This document shows, piece after piece, positions 8,896-16,940 of a DNA stretch of 64,000 nt (the first letter of the stretch is position 1; every line of letters begins with the position of its first letter). Made by a program: the position numbers and the translations under genes. The notes under the pieces were generated by a model. It saw only the letters and a program-made list of their open reading frames with translations. It had not been told where the DNA came from and searched no databases. The DNA comes from JAEUMD01 sp050246945 (lineage in GTDB: Bacteria > Pseudomonadota > Alphaproteobacteria > Rhizobiales > Hyphomicrobiaceae), in the NCBI GenBank assembly GCA_050246945.1, contig JBFWVC010000009.1:124001-188000 (forward strand), in the 5' to 3' direction.

Positions 8896-9249
8896 TCATA
8901 CGTCTGACTCGTCGAGCCACGATTCGAGGAAGGATCGGCCTTCGCGATCCTCGACTTCGATGATCCAGAGATCAGGATCGAACTCCGCTTCACGCATGAG
9001 CATCTGATCCACGTCGCGTTCGGGCAATTGCGATTGGCGCGTCATCGCCACCCATCTGCGTTCGCCAGCAGCGCCATCGAGTCCCGCAGGAGCGGGGCCG
9101 AAAATTCGCGCCGTACCGTCGAGTCGTGCGATCTTGATGTATATCGCACCTGCATCGTCGTCGCCGTGGCGAACAACAACAGCATGTGCGCCCTGCACCG
9201 AGCACGCTCGCAAATATGCCTTCACCCAGATATCCGATCGCAATCGCAT
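8896..9249 (-). CDS. DUF1491 family protein
   Basis: 117 aa, full length for DUF1491. The start MRLRSDIWVKAYLRACSVQG is followed by A-V-V-V-R-H-G-D-D-D-A-G-A-I-Y-I-K, LDGTARIFGPAPAGLD, R-R-W-V and FDPDLWIIEVEDREGRSFL. All are signature blocks of this alphaproteobacterial family of unknown function. A likely start ATG follows GAGAGCCAG. It lies between two minus-strand genes with no overlap. Confidence 0.9.
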   Translation of the reverse strand: MRLRSDIWVKAYLRACSVQGAHAVVVRHGDDDAGAIYIKIARLDGTARIFGPAPAGLDGAAGERRWVAMTRQSQLPERDVDQMLMREAEFDPDLWIIEVEDREGRSFLESWLDESDV

Positions 9250-9391
9250 CTGGCTCTCATAGGGCCTGATCGTCGAAGATGGAAGCGCTTCGAAAGTGAA
9301 CTTGCACCGATTGGACGCCGAGCCATTGTGCGCATCCTGCGGGAAGCGACAGGCGCCGGTCGAACGATGCTACGGGTTGCAATTCTGTGAG

Positions 9392-10099
9392 TTAGTGCTG
9401 CGCAAGCCGCCCTTGCCCGGTCTCTTGCGCGAGCTGCGTCAGAAGCAGTCCGGAAACGCGGCCGGTATCTGGCAGTAGTCGATCCCGCTCGAAAGCACGG
9501 ATCGCAGCCGCGGTTGCCTGTCCCATTACGCCGTCGGCCGCACCGGGTCGATAATTGAGTCGTGCCAGCGACTGCTGTACCACTCGGATCACGTCAACGG
9601 CCTCCGCACTACTCTTGCGCGGCGCGACCGACGCGCTTGGTGCCAGCGGCACGTCACTTTTCAGCTCGGCCATGAGTTCTAGCGACGGCTCGGCGGTTAG
9701 ATCCAAACCACGGTCGTGCTCGAACGCGATGATCGCCGCACGCGTCACCATATCCAGCCTACCGGTTGTGTTGCCGGGCACATAGCCGCGCTTGGCGAGT
9801 GCCATCTGCACTGCTTGGATGAGTCCAGAACCTTGCGCCCTGCTATCGCCCTCCTGCGCCACCTGGTCCCGTCGTGGATCGACGCCCTGCACTGAGCCTG
9901 ATGGCGCCGAACCCAGCAACGCCCCCATTTCATCGATAGTCGTCGACGGCGTGCCTGGCAGTCCCGACAGTCCGCGATAGTTGCGATCGGGTCGCGGCGA
10001 CCGCCCGTCACCAGGTTGCATGATCAAGAGATTGATCGCGATCGAGGCGGCCATCACGCAAGTCGCAACCAATCCCAACCTGATCTGCTGTAGCGTCAT
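9392..10099 (-). CDS. Membrane-anchored protein with two peptidoglycan-binding repeats
   Basis: 235 aa. An N-terminal TM anchor (residues 7-28, LGLVATCVMAASIAINLLIM) and a Pro/Gly-rich linker precede two PG_binding_1 type three-helix repeats. Repeat 1 (about 90-130) reads IQAVQMALAKRGYVPG then D-M-V-T-R-A-A-I-I-A-F-E. Repeat 2 (about 170-215) reads IRVVQQSLARLNYRPGAADG then A-A-I-R-A-F-E-R-D. This implies a periplasmic protein docked on the cell wall. No catalytic domain is visible. Upstream, 10100-10338 is non-coding. Confidence 0.85.
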   Translation of the reverse strand: MTLQQIRLGLVATCVMAASIAINLLIMQPGDGRSPRPDRNYRGLSGLPGTPSTTIDEMGALLGSAPSGSVQGVDPRRDQVAQEGDSRAQGSGLIQAVQMALAKRGYVPGNTTGRLDMVTRAAIIAFEHDRGLDLTAEPSLELMAELKSDVPLAPSASVAPRKSSAEAVDVIRVVQQSLARLNYRPGAADGVMGQATAAAIRAFERDRLLPDTGRVSGLLLTQLAQETGQGRLAQH

Positions 10100-10338
10100 A
10101 AGCGGTCTGCTCGTCGTGCATCATGTTTGTCCGGGCGGATTATCGAGCCCGCATGTGAATGCACCGTTAACCGTATGCGGCGGCCAAAGCGCAAACATCA
10201 TCAGGAGACAGCCCAGGCGGTTGCCTGCAATTTGATGCATCTTTGAATCTAACCGCACCGCACCTCCAAGGCATTTCTTGAAGGTTAAGCGTTAGGGTTG
10301 CTTCCGTGTGGCTCATATTCCCTCCACGGAGTTGCCCG

Positions 10339-10749
10339 ATGCTGTCATTGCGAACCGTCTTATTGCTCGGCCTCACGGTCTATTTGCTGCCGTCCGATCC
10401 CCATCGCCAGGAAGCCTTCATCAAGACGGCATCTCAGGCTTTCGAATACGCGACAACGGTTTGCGATCGCGAGCCGGAGTTCTGCGCCAGAGCAAATGCG
10501 GTTCTTGAAGATCTCAAGAGCAAGGCGCATTTCGGCGCCGGCGTCGTCTATACCCTCGTCACAAGCCAGCAGAAGTCGAACGAACCGGCTGCGCCCGAAA
10601 ATGGCGCCCCGGCAGCAAGCCCGGCTGACACGCGTTGGGATGGCACCGCCCGTCGCACGCCGGCGAGCCAGGGAACGCTGAAACCCGGCGATCTCGCACC
10701 AGCCTGGCGGGGCAGCGCGCCGATGGCCTCGCCGATAAAATTCAACTGA
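10339..10749 (+). CDS. DUF5330 domain protein
   Basis: 136 aa starting MLSLRTVLLLGLTVYLLPSD at ATG 10339, with GGAG seven bases upstream. An N-terminal hydrophobic segment is followed by A-F-I-K-T-A-S-Q-A-F and a C-D-R-E-P-E-F-C pair of cysteines, then K-S-K-A-H-F-G-A-G-V-V-Y-T-L. This matches the short membrane-anchored DUF5330 family (C-D-R-x-P-x-x-C). The tail after residue 85 is low complexity and Pro/Ala-rich. Function unknown. Confidence 0.75.
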   Translation: MLSLRTVLLLGLTVYLLPSDPHRQEAFIKTASQAFEYATTVCDREPEFCARANAVLEDLKSKAHFGAGVVYTLVTSQQKSNEPAAPENGAPAASPADTRWDGTARRTPASQGTLKPGDLAPAWRGSAPMASPIKFN

Positions 10750-10853
10750 ATCTTCCGGTTTGCGAACGCTCTGTCAGCGCTCCAGGCAAGGCAATAGCTT
10801 GCCACTCCGCCACTCTCCCCCTATGTCAGGGCACAAAGAGCGGAGAACTTACA

Positions 10854-11273
10854 TTGCCCACGCTTTCAGACATCAGAGATGACTTTGCTCTGCTCGACGA
10901 TTGGGAAGACCGCTACCGGTATGTCATCGAGCTTGGCCGCCAGCTGCCCGAATTCCCCGAAGCCTTGCGCACTGATGCCAACAAGGTGCGCGGCTGTGCG
11001 AGCCAGGTGTGGATTTCCACCCACATCGGCGAGAAGGATGGACAGTGCCGGATGCATTTCGAGGGCGATAGCGACGCCCACATCGTAAAGGGCCTCATCG
11101 CTGTCCTCTTCGCACTTTACCAGGATGCAACGCCCGAAGAGATCCTGCAGAGCGATCCGCAATCGGTCTTCACTGAATTCGGTCTGTCCGAGCATCTCAC
11201 CCAGCAGCGCTCAAACGGCCTCGCCTCCATGGTGGCGCGCATCCGCGCGGATGCGAGCGCCGCGGCCGCCTGA
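10854..11273 (+). CDS. sufE: SufE family cysteine desulfurase activator
   Basis: 139 aa. SufE accepts persulfide sulfur from SufS for Fe-S cluster assembly. Signature blocks are DDFALLDDWEDRYRYVIELG, L-P-E-F-P-E, N-K-V-R-G-C-A-S-Q-V-W (acceptor Cys near residue 50) and KGLIAVLFALYQDATPEEIL. The start is best taken as TTG 10854, with GGAG eight bases upstream, giving LPTLSDIRDDFALL as in other alphaproteobacterial SufE proteins. The frame remains open upstream but overlaps the DUF5330 gene. It is not next to a suf operon here. Confidence 0.9.
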   Translation: MPTLSDIRDDFALLDDWEDRYRYVIELGRQLPEFPEALRTDANKVRGCASQVWISTHIGEKDGQCRMHFEGDSDAHIVKGLIAVLFALYQDATPEEILQSDPQSVFTEFGLSEHLTQQRSNGLASMVARIRADASAAAA

Positions 11274-11388
11274 GCCGCAGTCGAACTGGCACGACAACCC
11301 GGTCATAGCCTTGCCGCGTCCAACGCTGTTTGGCCCGTACACGGCGAAACAGGCTTCAGAGACGGACTCAATAGCAATAGGTCCGGTC

Positions 11389-11465
11389 CTAGTGTTCCGG
11401 CTCCGAAACTTGGTACCCTCAGCAGCACTCTCTCGACCAAGTGTCGAAGCCATAAGGAACACTAG
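11389..11465. repeat. CTAG-bounded hairpin element A
   Basis: A 77-bp imperfect palindrome bounded by CTAG at both ends. The outer stem is TGTTCC/GGAACA, with a 4-nt ATAA bulge on the right arm. The inner stem GGCT-CGA-ACTTGGT pairs with ACCAAGT-TCG-AGCC with two mismatches, and the loop is about 21 nt. It lies 14 bp from element B in the 280-bp gap between sufE and the DUF6456 gene. Confidence 0.8.
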
Positions 11466-11478
11466 CAAGCTGATGATT

Positions 11479-11557
11479 CCAGTGCAGCTTATGCATCTAA
11501 CGTTTGGTTCGACACCGAGCTGCGAGCGGGTACCAAACGTTAGATGCGCTGCACTAG
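11479..11557. repeat. CTAG-bounded hairpin element B
   Basis: Outer stem TGCAGC/GCTGCA, a TTAT bulge on the left arm, then a perfect 16-bp inner stem (GCATCTAACGTTTGGT and its complement) around a 23-nt loop. The right end is CTAG (11554-11557); the left end is CCAG. The TAG stop codon of the DUF6456 gene (minus strand) is part of the right CTAG, so the hairpin begins directly at the stop codon. Confidence 0.85.
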
Positions 11558-12471
11558 GTTCCATCCGTCTCACCGGGGACGACAACCGTTTCCGGACGAT
11601 AGCCATCGGCACCCCAGTGTAGGACCCGCGCGGGACCATCATCTCGCTGAGCGTCCTCACGACCGCTTCGCTCCAGACCGTAGTGTCGTGCAAGCGCAGA
11701 GAGCGCGACCTGCAGAATGATCTTCGCCGATCGCTGCGGCCAGCCCGCCGCCCGTTCGAGTTGCTCCAGCCCCTTGAGGTGACAGCAAACGTCGATGAGA
11801 ACGCTGGCCAGTTCCGGTCCCACCGCGGTCAATGCCCGCGACACCCTCTCGCGCGCCGCAAGCGCCCGCTCACCGAGCTCCAGCCCATGATGCGCTCGAG
11901 CACTCGTCCGCGAGCATCCTGTGGCTGCCCGCGCCCAGTCGATCGTTACGCGTGGCATCAACTGGGCGATCTCGAAATCGAACCGCAGTCGCTCCCCTGC
12001 TTCGAATTGCGTCTGGCTGATCAGCGTTGCGCCGGTCTTGTCACGACGCTTGTATAGCCACGTCAGAGGGCTTTCGCTCGCAGAGTCCAGCGGCCCGATG
12101 CGCGCACGTGAAGGGCCGAGCCTGACGGCCTCGGCAACCGGCACTTGCACACGATCGTTCAGATTCGCCGACCGCGTATCGCCGGCACAGCCTTTTAGCC
12201 GCTCACGTCCCAACGCGCTGATGGACCAGCGTGCTGTCTCGCCCTCGCCGTGACACTCGACAAGCCCCGCACTCTGCGCCCGCTGCCACACGTCCCATGC
12301 CGCATGATGCGTCACATCGGTCGTACCGGACGCGTCAGCGCCACAATAAACGCGCACGCGCGGCTTGTCCGGTTCCTGGCGTTCGATTTCCGCGAACGCG
12401 TGCGCTCGCGCGAGCGCCTTCAGCAGACGCACGACCGCGCGCCCGCCCATCCCGGTTGATTTGCTGTTCAT
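11554..12471 (-). CDS. DUF6456 domain protein
   Basis: 305 aa. The C-terminal half carries the DUF6456 signature: SESPLTWLYKRRDKTGATLI, QFEAGERLRFDFEIAQLMPR, VTIDW, and then A-V-G-P-E-L-A-S-V-L-I-D-V-C-C-H-L-K-G-L-E and GWPQRSAKIILQVAL with ARHYG. The N-terminal half looks like a degenerate helix-turn-helix (TTDVTHHAAWDVWQRAQSAG). The start overlaps the stop of the DnaA-HTH gene by 4 bp (ATGA), so the two are translationally coupled. Pairing of DUF6456 with a small DnaA-type HTH protein is known in Hyphomicrobiales; a regulatory role is plausible but unproven. The stop codon lies in repeat B. Confidence 0.85.
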   Translation of the reverse strand: MNSKSTGMGGRAVVRLLKALARAHAFAEIERQEPDKPRVRVYCGADASGTTDVTHHAAWDVWQRAQSAGLVECHGEGETARWSISALGRERLKGCAGDTRSANLNDRVQVPVAEAVRLGPSRARIGPLDSASESPLTWLYKRRDKTGATLISQTQFEAGERLRFDFEIAQLMPRVTIDWARAATGCSRTSARAHHGLELGERALAARERVSRALTAVGPELASVLIDVCCHLKGLEQLERAAGWPQRSAKIILQVALSALARHYGLERSGREDAQRDDGPARVLHWGADGYRPETVVVPGETDGT

Positions 12472-12863
12472 TGCAGAAGCCAGTCGCCTCTCGCAGACCA
12501 GCTATGGCCACGCGCCTGGAGTAGCGCATGCACCACCTGCTCGAGCAGATCGAGCGTGCGATCGAAGGTCGGATCGTCCCGCCCGTCCTCGATGACACCG
12601 CATGCGTGCGAGACCGTCGTGCGATCGCGGGCAAACGTACGGCCCACTTCACTCAGGCTCATGCCGCAGGCGACGTGCGCGAGATACATGGCGACCTGCC
12701 TTGCACGCGCCACCTTGGCCCGTCCGCGTGTCGCTCGCCTCAGGTCCCCGCCCTCCACGCCGAACACCTGCGCCACCGTTTCCTCGATCACCCGTCGCTC
12801 CGCCGGCTCGCGATCAATGGGATCGAACACGGTGTTGCGTGAAGGGCAACTCTCAAAGCCCAT
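12468..12863 (-). CDS. DnaA C-terminal-like helix-turn-helix protein
   Basis: About 131 aa from MGFESCPSRN. The C-terminal part ARQVAMYLAHVACGMSLSEV then G-R-T-F-A-R-D-R-T-T-V-S-H-A is the DnaA domain IV signature, which recognises DnaA boxes in the initiator. The AAA+ ATPase and other DnaA domains are absent, so it is a stand-alone DNA-binding protein. The start is uncertain: ATG 12863 begins the conserved part, while an in-frame ATG at 12950 adds 29 poorly conserved residues. It is the first gene of a two-gene operon with DUF6456. The gap from here to 13261 shows no gene I can support. Confidence 0.75.
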   Translation of the reverse strand: MGFESCPSRNTVFDPIDREPAERRVIEETVAQVFGVEGGDLRRATRGRAKVARARQVAMYLAHVACGMSLSEVGRTFARDRTTVSHACGVIEDGRDDPTFDRTLDLLEQVVHALLQARGHSWSARGDWLLQ

Positions 12864-13261
12864 GTCCTGACTCAAATTTCCGCCGGTTCTGACGGTTCCT
12901 CTGCAGGATTTCAGGTCGCGAGGCTGGTGCAATTTCGGCAGGCCAAATTCCATGAGTATCACCGCTTTACAGGTCTGTTCCCTCGTCACGCAGAGTAGAT
13001 CAGGCTTCGTTATCCGCGATTTCAAACCTAGACCGTAAGTGAACGAAGGGGATAACCTTCAGTGCAACACCCGTGCCGTCAGCAAGCGCTGAAGCGGTGT
13101 ACCTTCCCAAACCATACGCGTCTCATCGACTGCATTGATTGCTGGCGATTGCACCAGACAAGAAATCCCCTCCGGTCAGGCAACCGGCAGAGTTGCACAT
13201 CACACGCACACTCTCGCCGAAAGGGTTTCTGAACTTGCCGCCCAGGAATTTGTCGCGCTGC

Positions 13262-13624
13262 ATGGCTCCAGCGGACTTGCACATCGATCCGCGAACCTTC
13301 AGCGCTCCCCATGCCGCAAACCGCGCTCCCCGCTACGACCGCGAGCGCGACCTGCCCCGCCTCATACAGCTGTGGCCCCACGAGATTGCCAGCCGCGATC
13401 CAGCAACGCTGGGAATCATTGTTCGGCGATTGCACGCCGCGTTGAGGGCCGAGCGCCAACGGGGCTTGGCAGGCCACTGGACATACGATCTTGCGCGACA
13501 CACACAGCTGCTCGCTGCCTACCGCGCAGAGTCGCAGCGCATCAAAGCAAAACGCCCACGCCGGAAGGCGGGGGCGATGCATGAACCCGAATGTACCGAC
13601 GCAAAACGTGCAAAACGTAGCTAG
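13262..13624 (+). CDS. Conserved small protein next to the DUF6456 locus
   Basis: 120 aa from ATG 13262. The core is RERDLPRLIQLWPHEIASRD, then I-I-V-R-R-L-H-A-A-L-R-A-E-R-Q-R-G-L-A-G-H-W-T-Y-D-L-A-R-H. I have seen similar R-A-L-R-x-E-R-R-R-G-L-A-G-H-W-x-Y-D-L sequences as small hypothetical proteins beside DUF6456 genes in Hyphomicrobiales, but I cannot name the family with certainty. The C-terminus is strongly basic. No clear Shine-Dalgarno, so the start is uncertain; the frame is open upstream to 13139. Confidence 0.6.
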   Translation: MAPADLHIDPRTFSAPHAANRAPRYDRERDLPRLIQLWPHEIASRDPATLGIIVRRLHAALRAERQRGLAGHWTYDLARHTQLLAAYRAESQRIKAKRPRRKAGAMHEPECTDAKRAKRS

Positions 13625-13640
13625 GGTCTGAGCCCTAGAG

Positions 13641-13700
13641 CACGCTCAATTCAAAGACTTGGATCGTGTTCATGCGTCCATGCGACATGAACGCGATCTA
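13641..13700. repeat. R repeat copy 1 (inverted repeat GTGTTCATG...CATGAAC)
   Basis: A copy of a repeat also found at 37680-37772 and 43529-43617. It contains CACGCTCAATTCAAAGACTT, then ATCGTGTTCATG and, after 11 bases, CATGAACGCGAT, i.e. a stem of about 12 bp with one mismatch. It ends in CTAG (13697-13700), whose TAG supplies the mucR stop codon on the minus strand. Confidence 0.75.
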
Positions 13701-14117
13701 GTCGCGCCGCGTGCCGAGCCCCATCTTCTTCGCCAAATCGGAACGTTGGCGGGCATAGTTGGGTGCAACCATCGGATAGTCGTGCGGAAGTCCCCACTTC
13801 TCGCGGTACTCTTCCGGAGTCATGTTGTAGTGCGTCCGCAAATGCCGCTTGAGCGATTTGAATTTCTTGCCGTCCTCGAGACAAATGATGTAGTCGGGCA
13901 TGACCGACTTCTTCACCGCCACCTTCGGCCGCTGCTCCTCGCGATCGGGTTCGACAACCTGCCCGGTGGCCCGTGCCAGGGCCGCATGCGTCTCGTTGAT
14001 CAGTTGTGGCAGTTCACTGGAGTTGATGGAGTTGTTGCTGACGTAGGCTGCCACGATCTTCGCCGTCAGCTCGACCAGCTCTTGGCTCTCCGTATTGTCC
14101 ATTTCCGCACTCATCAT
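13698..14117 (-). CDS. mucR: MucR/Ros family zinc-finger transcriptional regulator
   Basis: 139 aa. The N-terminal dimerisation helix region reads ELVELTAKIVAAYVSNNSIN, with E-L-P-Q-L-I-N. The DNA-binding prokaryotic zinc finger is C-L-E-D-G-K-K-F-K-S-L-K-R-H-L-R-T-H (Cys-Asp-His-His ligand set, as in MucR rather than Ros). It is followed by YNMTPEEYREKWGLPHDYPM. MucR proteins are H-NS-like silencers of AT-rich promoters and control exopolysaccharide, motility and cell cycle genes. The start was taken at the ATG after ACAGGTGC; two further in-frame ATGs follow within six codons. Its TAG stop lies in the CTAG end of repeat R1. Confidence 0.92.
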   Translation of the reverse strand: MMSAEMDNTESQELVELTAKIVAAYVSNNSINSSELPQLINETHAALARATGQVVEPDREEQRPKVAVKKSVMPDYIICLEDGKKFKSLKRHLRTHYNMTPEEYREKWGLPHDYPMVAPNYARQRSDLAKKMGLGTRRD

Positions 14118-14574
14118 GCACCTGTCCCGCCCGTCGCGGACCCCGCCGCCCATCTTCTCCCGTCCTGATCGTCCGTTCGCGTCAGCGCGCAGCGATCCGG
14201 AACGACAAGTCCCTGAGAATTGGTTTTCCCAAATTCTCGACCCGCCTTAGACTTCTACAACTTATGCTTGGACAACAAGTCCCTTAGTTTGTCAATGTCT
14301 CGCCTTCAAAACGACTTCACATACCTAATCAAAATTATGAAACCGTCGAAGTCTAATTTAAGATCAACATGCCGCAATCTTGACGCACAGGCTCGCGAAT
14401 ACGATTTCTCTGGCATTAAGGTTAGCAGCAGCCTGTCTTTCTGCTTGTCGTTCGTGCTCCCATGAACGATGAACGGATGCGCTCCCCCAAACGCATGAAG
14501 CGATCCAGGCGCCTATGACCACGCAATCGCCGTACCCGCGCCAGCCGTTTCAGTTAAGTCCGAGCGAGAAACGC
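14118..14574. promoter_or_regulatory. AT-rich divergent regulatory region between mucR and oligopeptidase B
   Basis: About 450 bp without a convincing gene. Bases 14220-14460 are markedly AT-rich relative to the flanks, with T-rich and A-rich tracts, which is the kind of DNA MucR binds. MucR autoregulation is known in other alphaproteobacteria, so MucR sites here are plausible. An 81-codon open frame at 14220 lacks a Shine-Dalgarno and any familiar motif. Confidence 0.4.
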
Positions 14575-16698
14575 ATGTCCGAACATCTGCCCGTCATGAG
14601 CCTGCACGCTCTCCCCATTCCCCCCCGTGCCGAGCGGCGCCCGCGGCACACCCGTTGGCACGACACGACCCTCGAGGATCCGTATGGATGGCTGCGAGCC
14701 CAGAACTGGCAAGTGGTCATGCGCGATCCCGACAAGCTCGACACCGACATCCGCGCCTATCTGGAGGCGGAGAACGCCTACACCACTGCGATGCTCGCTG
14801 AAACTGAGACACTGCAGGAGGCTCTTTTCGCTGAAATGAAAGGGCGGATAAAGGAGGACGACAGCTCGGTTCCGGCGCCGGACGGACCTTTTGAATACTA
14901 CGCACGCTATGTCGTCGGCGGGCAGTACCCTCTGGTTTGCCGCAGGCCGCGCGGCGGAGGCGACGAGCAGGTCCTTATCGATGGCAACGCGGAGGGCTCA
15001 GGCAAGTCCTATTGGGGCTTCGCCGGCAGCGTCCAGGCCGCCGACCATCGCCTCCTCGCCTATGCCGCCGACGAGAAGGGCTCGGAGTTCTACACAATCC
15101 GCATTCGAGACATGGAAACCGGCAGGGACATTCCTGACGTCATCACGGATGCCGGCCCCGGCATGGTCTGGTCCGCCGACTGCAACATGTTGTTCTATGT
15201 CCGTTGCGACGAAAACCATCGTCCGCGGTCGGTCTACCGCCACCTCCTGGGCACCGCCCAGTCGGACGACGTGTTGGTCTATGAGGAAGCCGATACAGGG
15301 TTCTACGTCCACATCTCCGCCACCCAATCGGAGCGCCTCATCCTGATTGTCACCAGCGACCACGAGACGAGCGAGGTCCACGTCATCGAAGCGGAGAAGC
15401 CCGATCGGGCACCGCGCCTCGTTGCCGCACGCCGCGAGGGCCACGAGTACGACATCGAGGAGAACGTCGGTACGCTCTACATCACGACCAATTCAGCCGG
15501 CGCCGAGGACTTCCGTATCTGTACCGTGAGCCTGGACGATCCCGCCGATATCAATTGGCGCGAGTTGATCCCTCATCGTCCTGGGGTCCTCATCCTCGAT
15601 GTCGTCGTCTACAAAGGCCACATGGCAAGGCTCGAGCGCGAGAACGGTCTGCCGCGCATCGTCATCCGCGAGCTTGCGAGCGGGTTGGAACACACCATCG
15701 CCTTCGACGAGGAGGCCTATTCGCTGGGTCTTTCCTACGGCTACGAGTTCGACACCACGACCGTGCGCTTCTCGTACTCCTCGATGACTACGCCGAGCGA
15801 GGTCTACGATTATGACATGGTCACGCGCGAGCGTGTCATGCGCAAGCGCCAGGAGGTGCCGAGCGGCCACGACCCCGACGACTACGTGACGCGCCGCCTG
15901 TACGCCACGGCCAACGATGGCGAGAAGATCCCTATCTCGTTGCTTTATCGCAAGACAACGCCCCTCGATGGCACCGCGCCCCTGCTGCTCTACGGCTATG
16001 GAGCCTACGGCATCGCCATCCCCGCGTCCTTCTCGACGACACGACTTTCGCTCGTCGATCGCGGCTTCGTCTACGCCATCGCCCATGTCCGGGGCGGCAA
16101 GGATAAGGGCTACCGCTGGTACACCGACGGCAAGCGCGAGAAGAAGACGAATACGTTCACCGACTTCATCGCCGCCGGCGAGCATCTCGTATCGGCAGGC
16201 TTCACCCGTCGCGGCCTGATCGTCGCCCATGGCGGCTCGGCAGGCGGCATGCTGATGGGCGCGGTCGCCAACATGGCGCCCGATCTTTTCCTTGGGATCA
16301 TCGCCGATGTCCCCTTTGTGGACGTCTTGAACACGATGCTCGACAAGGACCTGCCGCTGACGCCGCCCGAATGGCCCGAGTGGGGAAATCCGATCGAAAG
16401 CGCAGCCGATTTCGCGCGCATCCAGTCCTACAGTCCCTACGACAACGTCGCCGCCAAGCCCTATCCGCACATCCTCTCCCTTGCCGGATTGACCGATCCG
16501 CGCGTTACCTACTGGGAGCCGGCCAAATGGATTGCGCGCCTGCGCGAACTGAACACCAGCGAAAACCTGCTGCTTCTGCGCACGAACATGGAAGCCGGGC
16601 ATGGTGGTGCGTCCGGCCGCTTCGAGCAGTTGAAGGAAACCGCCATAGAATATGCTTTTGCGCTGAAGATCGCAGGCAAGGCCGACGTGGCGGCCTGA
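14575..16698 (+). CDS. ptrB: Oligopeptidase B (S9A serine peptidase)
   Basis: About 707-aa S9 family oligopeptidase that cleaves short peptides after basic residues in the cytoplasm. The N-terminus reads RRPRHTRWHDTTLEDPYGWL, followed by a seven-bladed propeller (to about residue 420) and an alpha/beta hydrolase domain. The catalytic triad is visible: Ser in GGSAGG (about 555), Asp in G-L-T-D-P-R-V (about 641) and His in E-A-G-H-G-G (about 676). LLLYGYGAYG and YAIAHVRGG are also typical. The start was chosen at ATG 14575 (MSEHLPVMS) with a GAGCGAG stretch upstream; ATG 14515 and 14596 are alternatives. Confidence 0.92.
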   Translation: MSEHLPVMSLHALPIPPRAERRPRHTRWHDTTLEDPYGWLRAQNWQVVMRDPDKLDTDIRAYLEAENAYTTAMLAETETLQEALFAEMKGRIKEDDSSVPAPDGPFEYYARYVVGGQYPLVCRRPRGGGDEQVLIDGNAEGSGKSYWGFAGSVQAADHRLLAYAADEKGSEFYTIRIRDMETGRDIPDVITDAGPGMVWSADCNMLFYVRCDENHRPRSVYRHLLGTAQSDDVLVYEEADTGFYVHISATQSERLILIVTSDHETSEVHVIEAEKPDRAPRLVAARREGHEYDIEENVGTLYITTNSAGAEDFRICTVSLDDPADINWRELIPHRPGVLILDVVVYKGHMARLERENGLPRIVIRELASGLEHTIAFDEEAYSLGLSYGYEFDTTTVRFSYSSMTTPSEVYDYDMVTRERVMRKRQEVPSGHDPDDYVTRRLYATANDGEKIPISLLYRKTTPLDGTAPLLLYGYGAYGIAIPASFSTTRLSLVDRGFVYAIAHVRGGKDKGYRWYTDGKREKKTNTFTDFIAAGEHLVSAGFTRRGLIVAHGGSAGGMLMGAVANMAPDLFLGIIADVPFVDVLNTMLDKDLPLTPPEWPEWGNPIESAADFARIQSYSPYDNVAAKPYPHILSLAGLTDPRVTYWEPAKWIARLRELNTSENLLLLRTNMEAGHGGASGRFEQLKETAIEYAFALKIAGKADVAA

Positions 16699-16940
16699 AC
16701 TGTCAGCCCGCATCGCCGTAGGCCATCGCCGTCCCCGTCGCGATCCGCAGCGGGCGTTCGGTCCCAGGCTGTTCTTGGCAACGCGGATTGCAAACGTGGC
16801 CCCTCCGGCATTCGCATGAGCCCATCGCTCAAACGAGAACCGGCCGACACACGCCAACTGTGGCCGGTCTGCCATAGGCGGCCTCGACCGGGACCCGTAA
16901 GGTCCGCGCTGAACAATGGCAGCAGTTGGGAGACGTTCGA

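Noticed and set aside
11389..11557. Hairpins as integron attC sites
   Set aside because: No R-box GTTRRRY/RYYYAAC core, no cassette genes between them and no integrase.
14220..14465. 81-codon open frame in the mucR upstream region
   Set aside because: AT-rich, no ribosome binding site, no conserved-looking residues; better explained as regulatory DNA.
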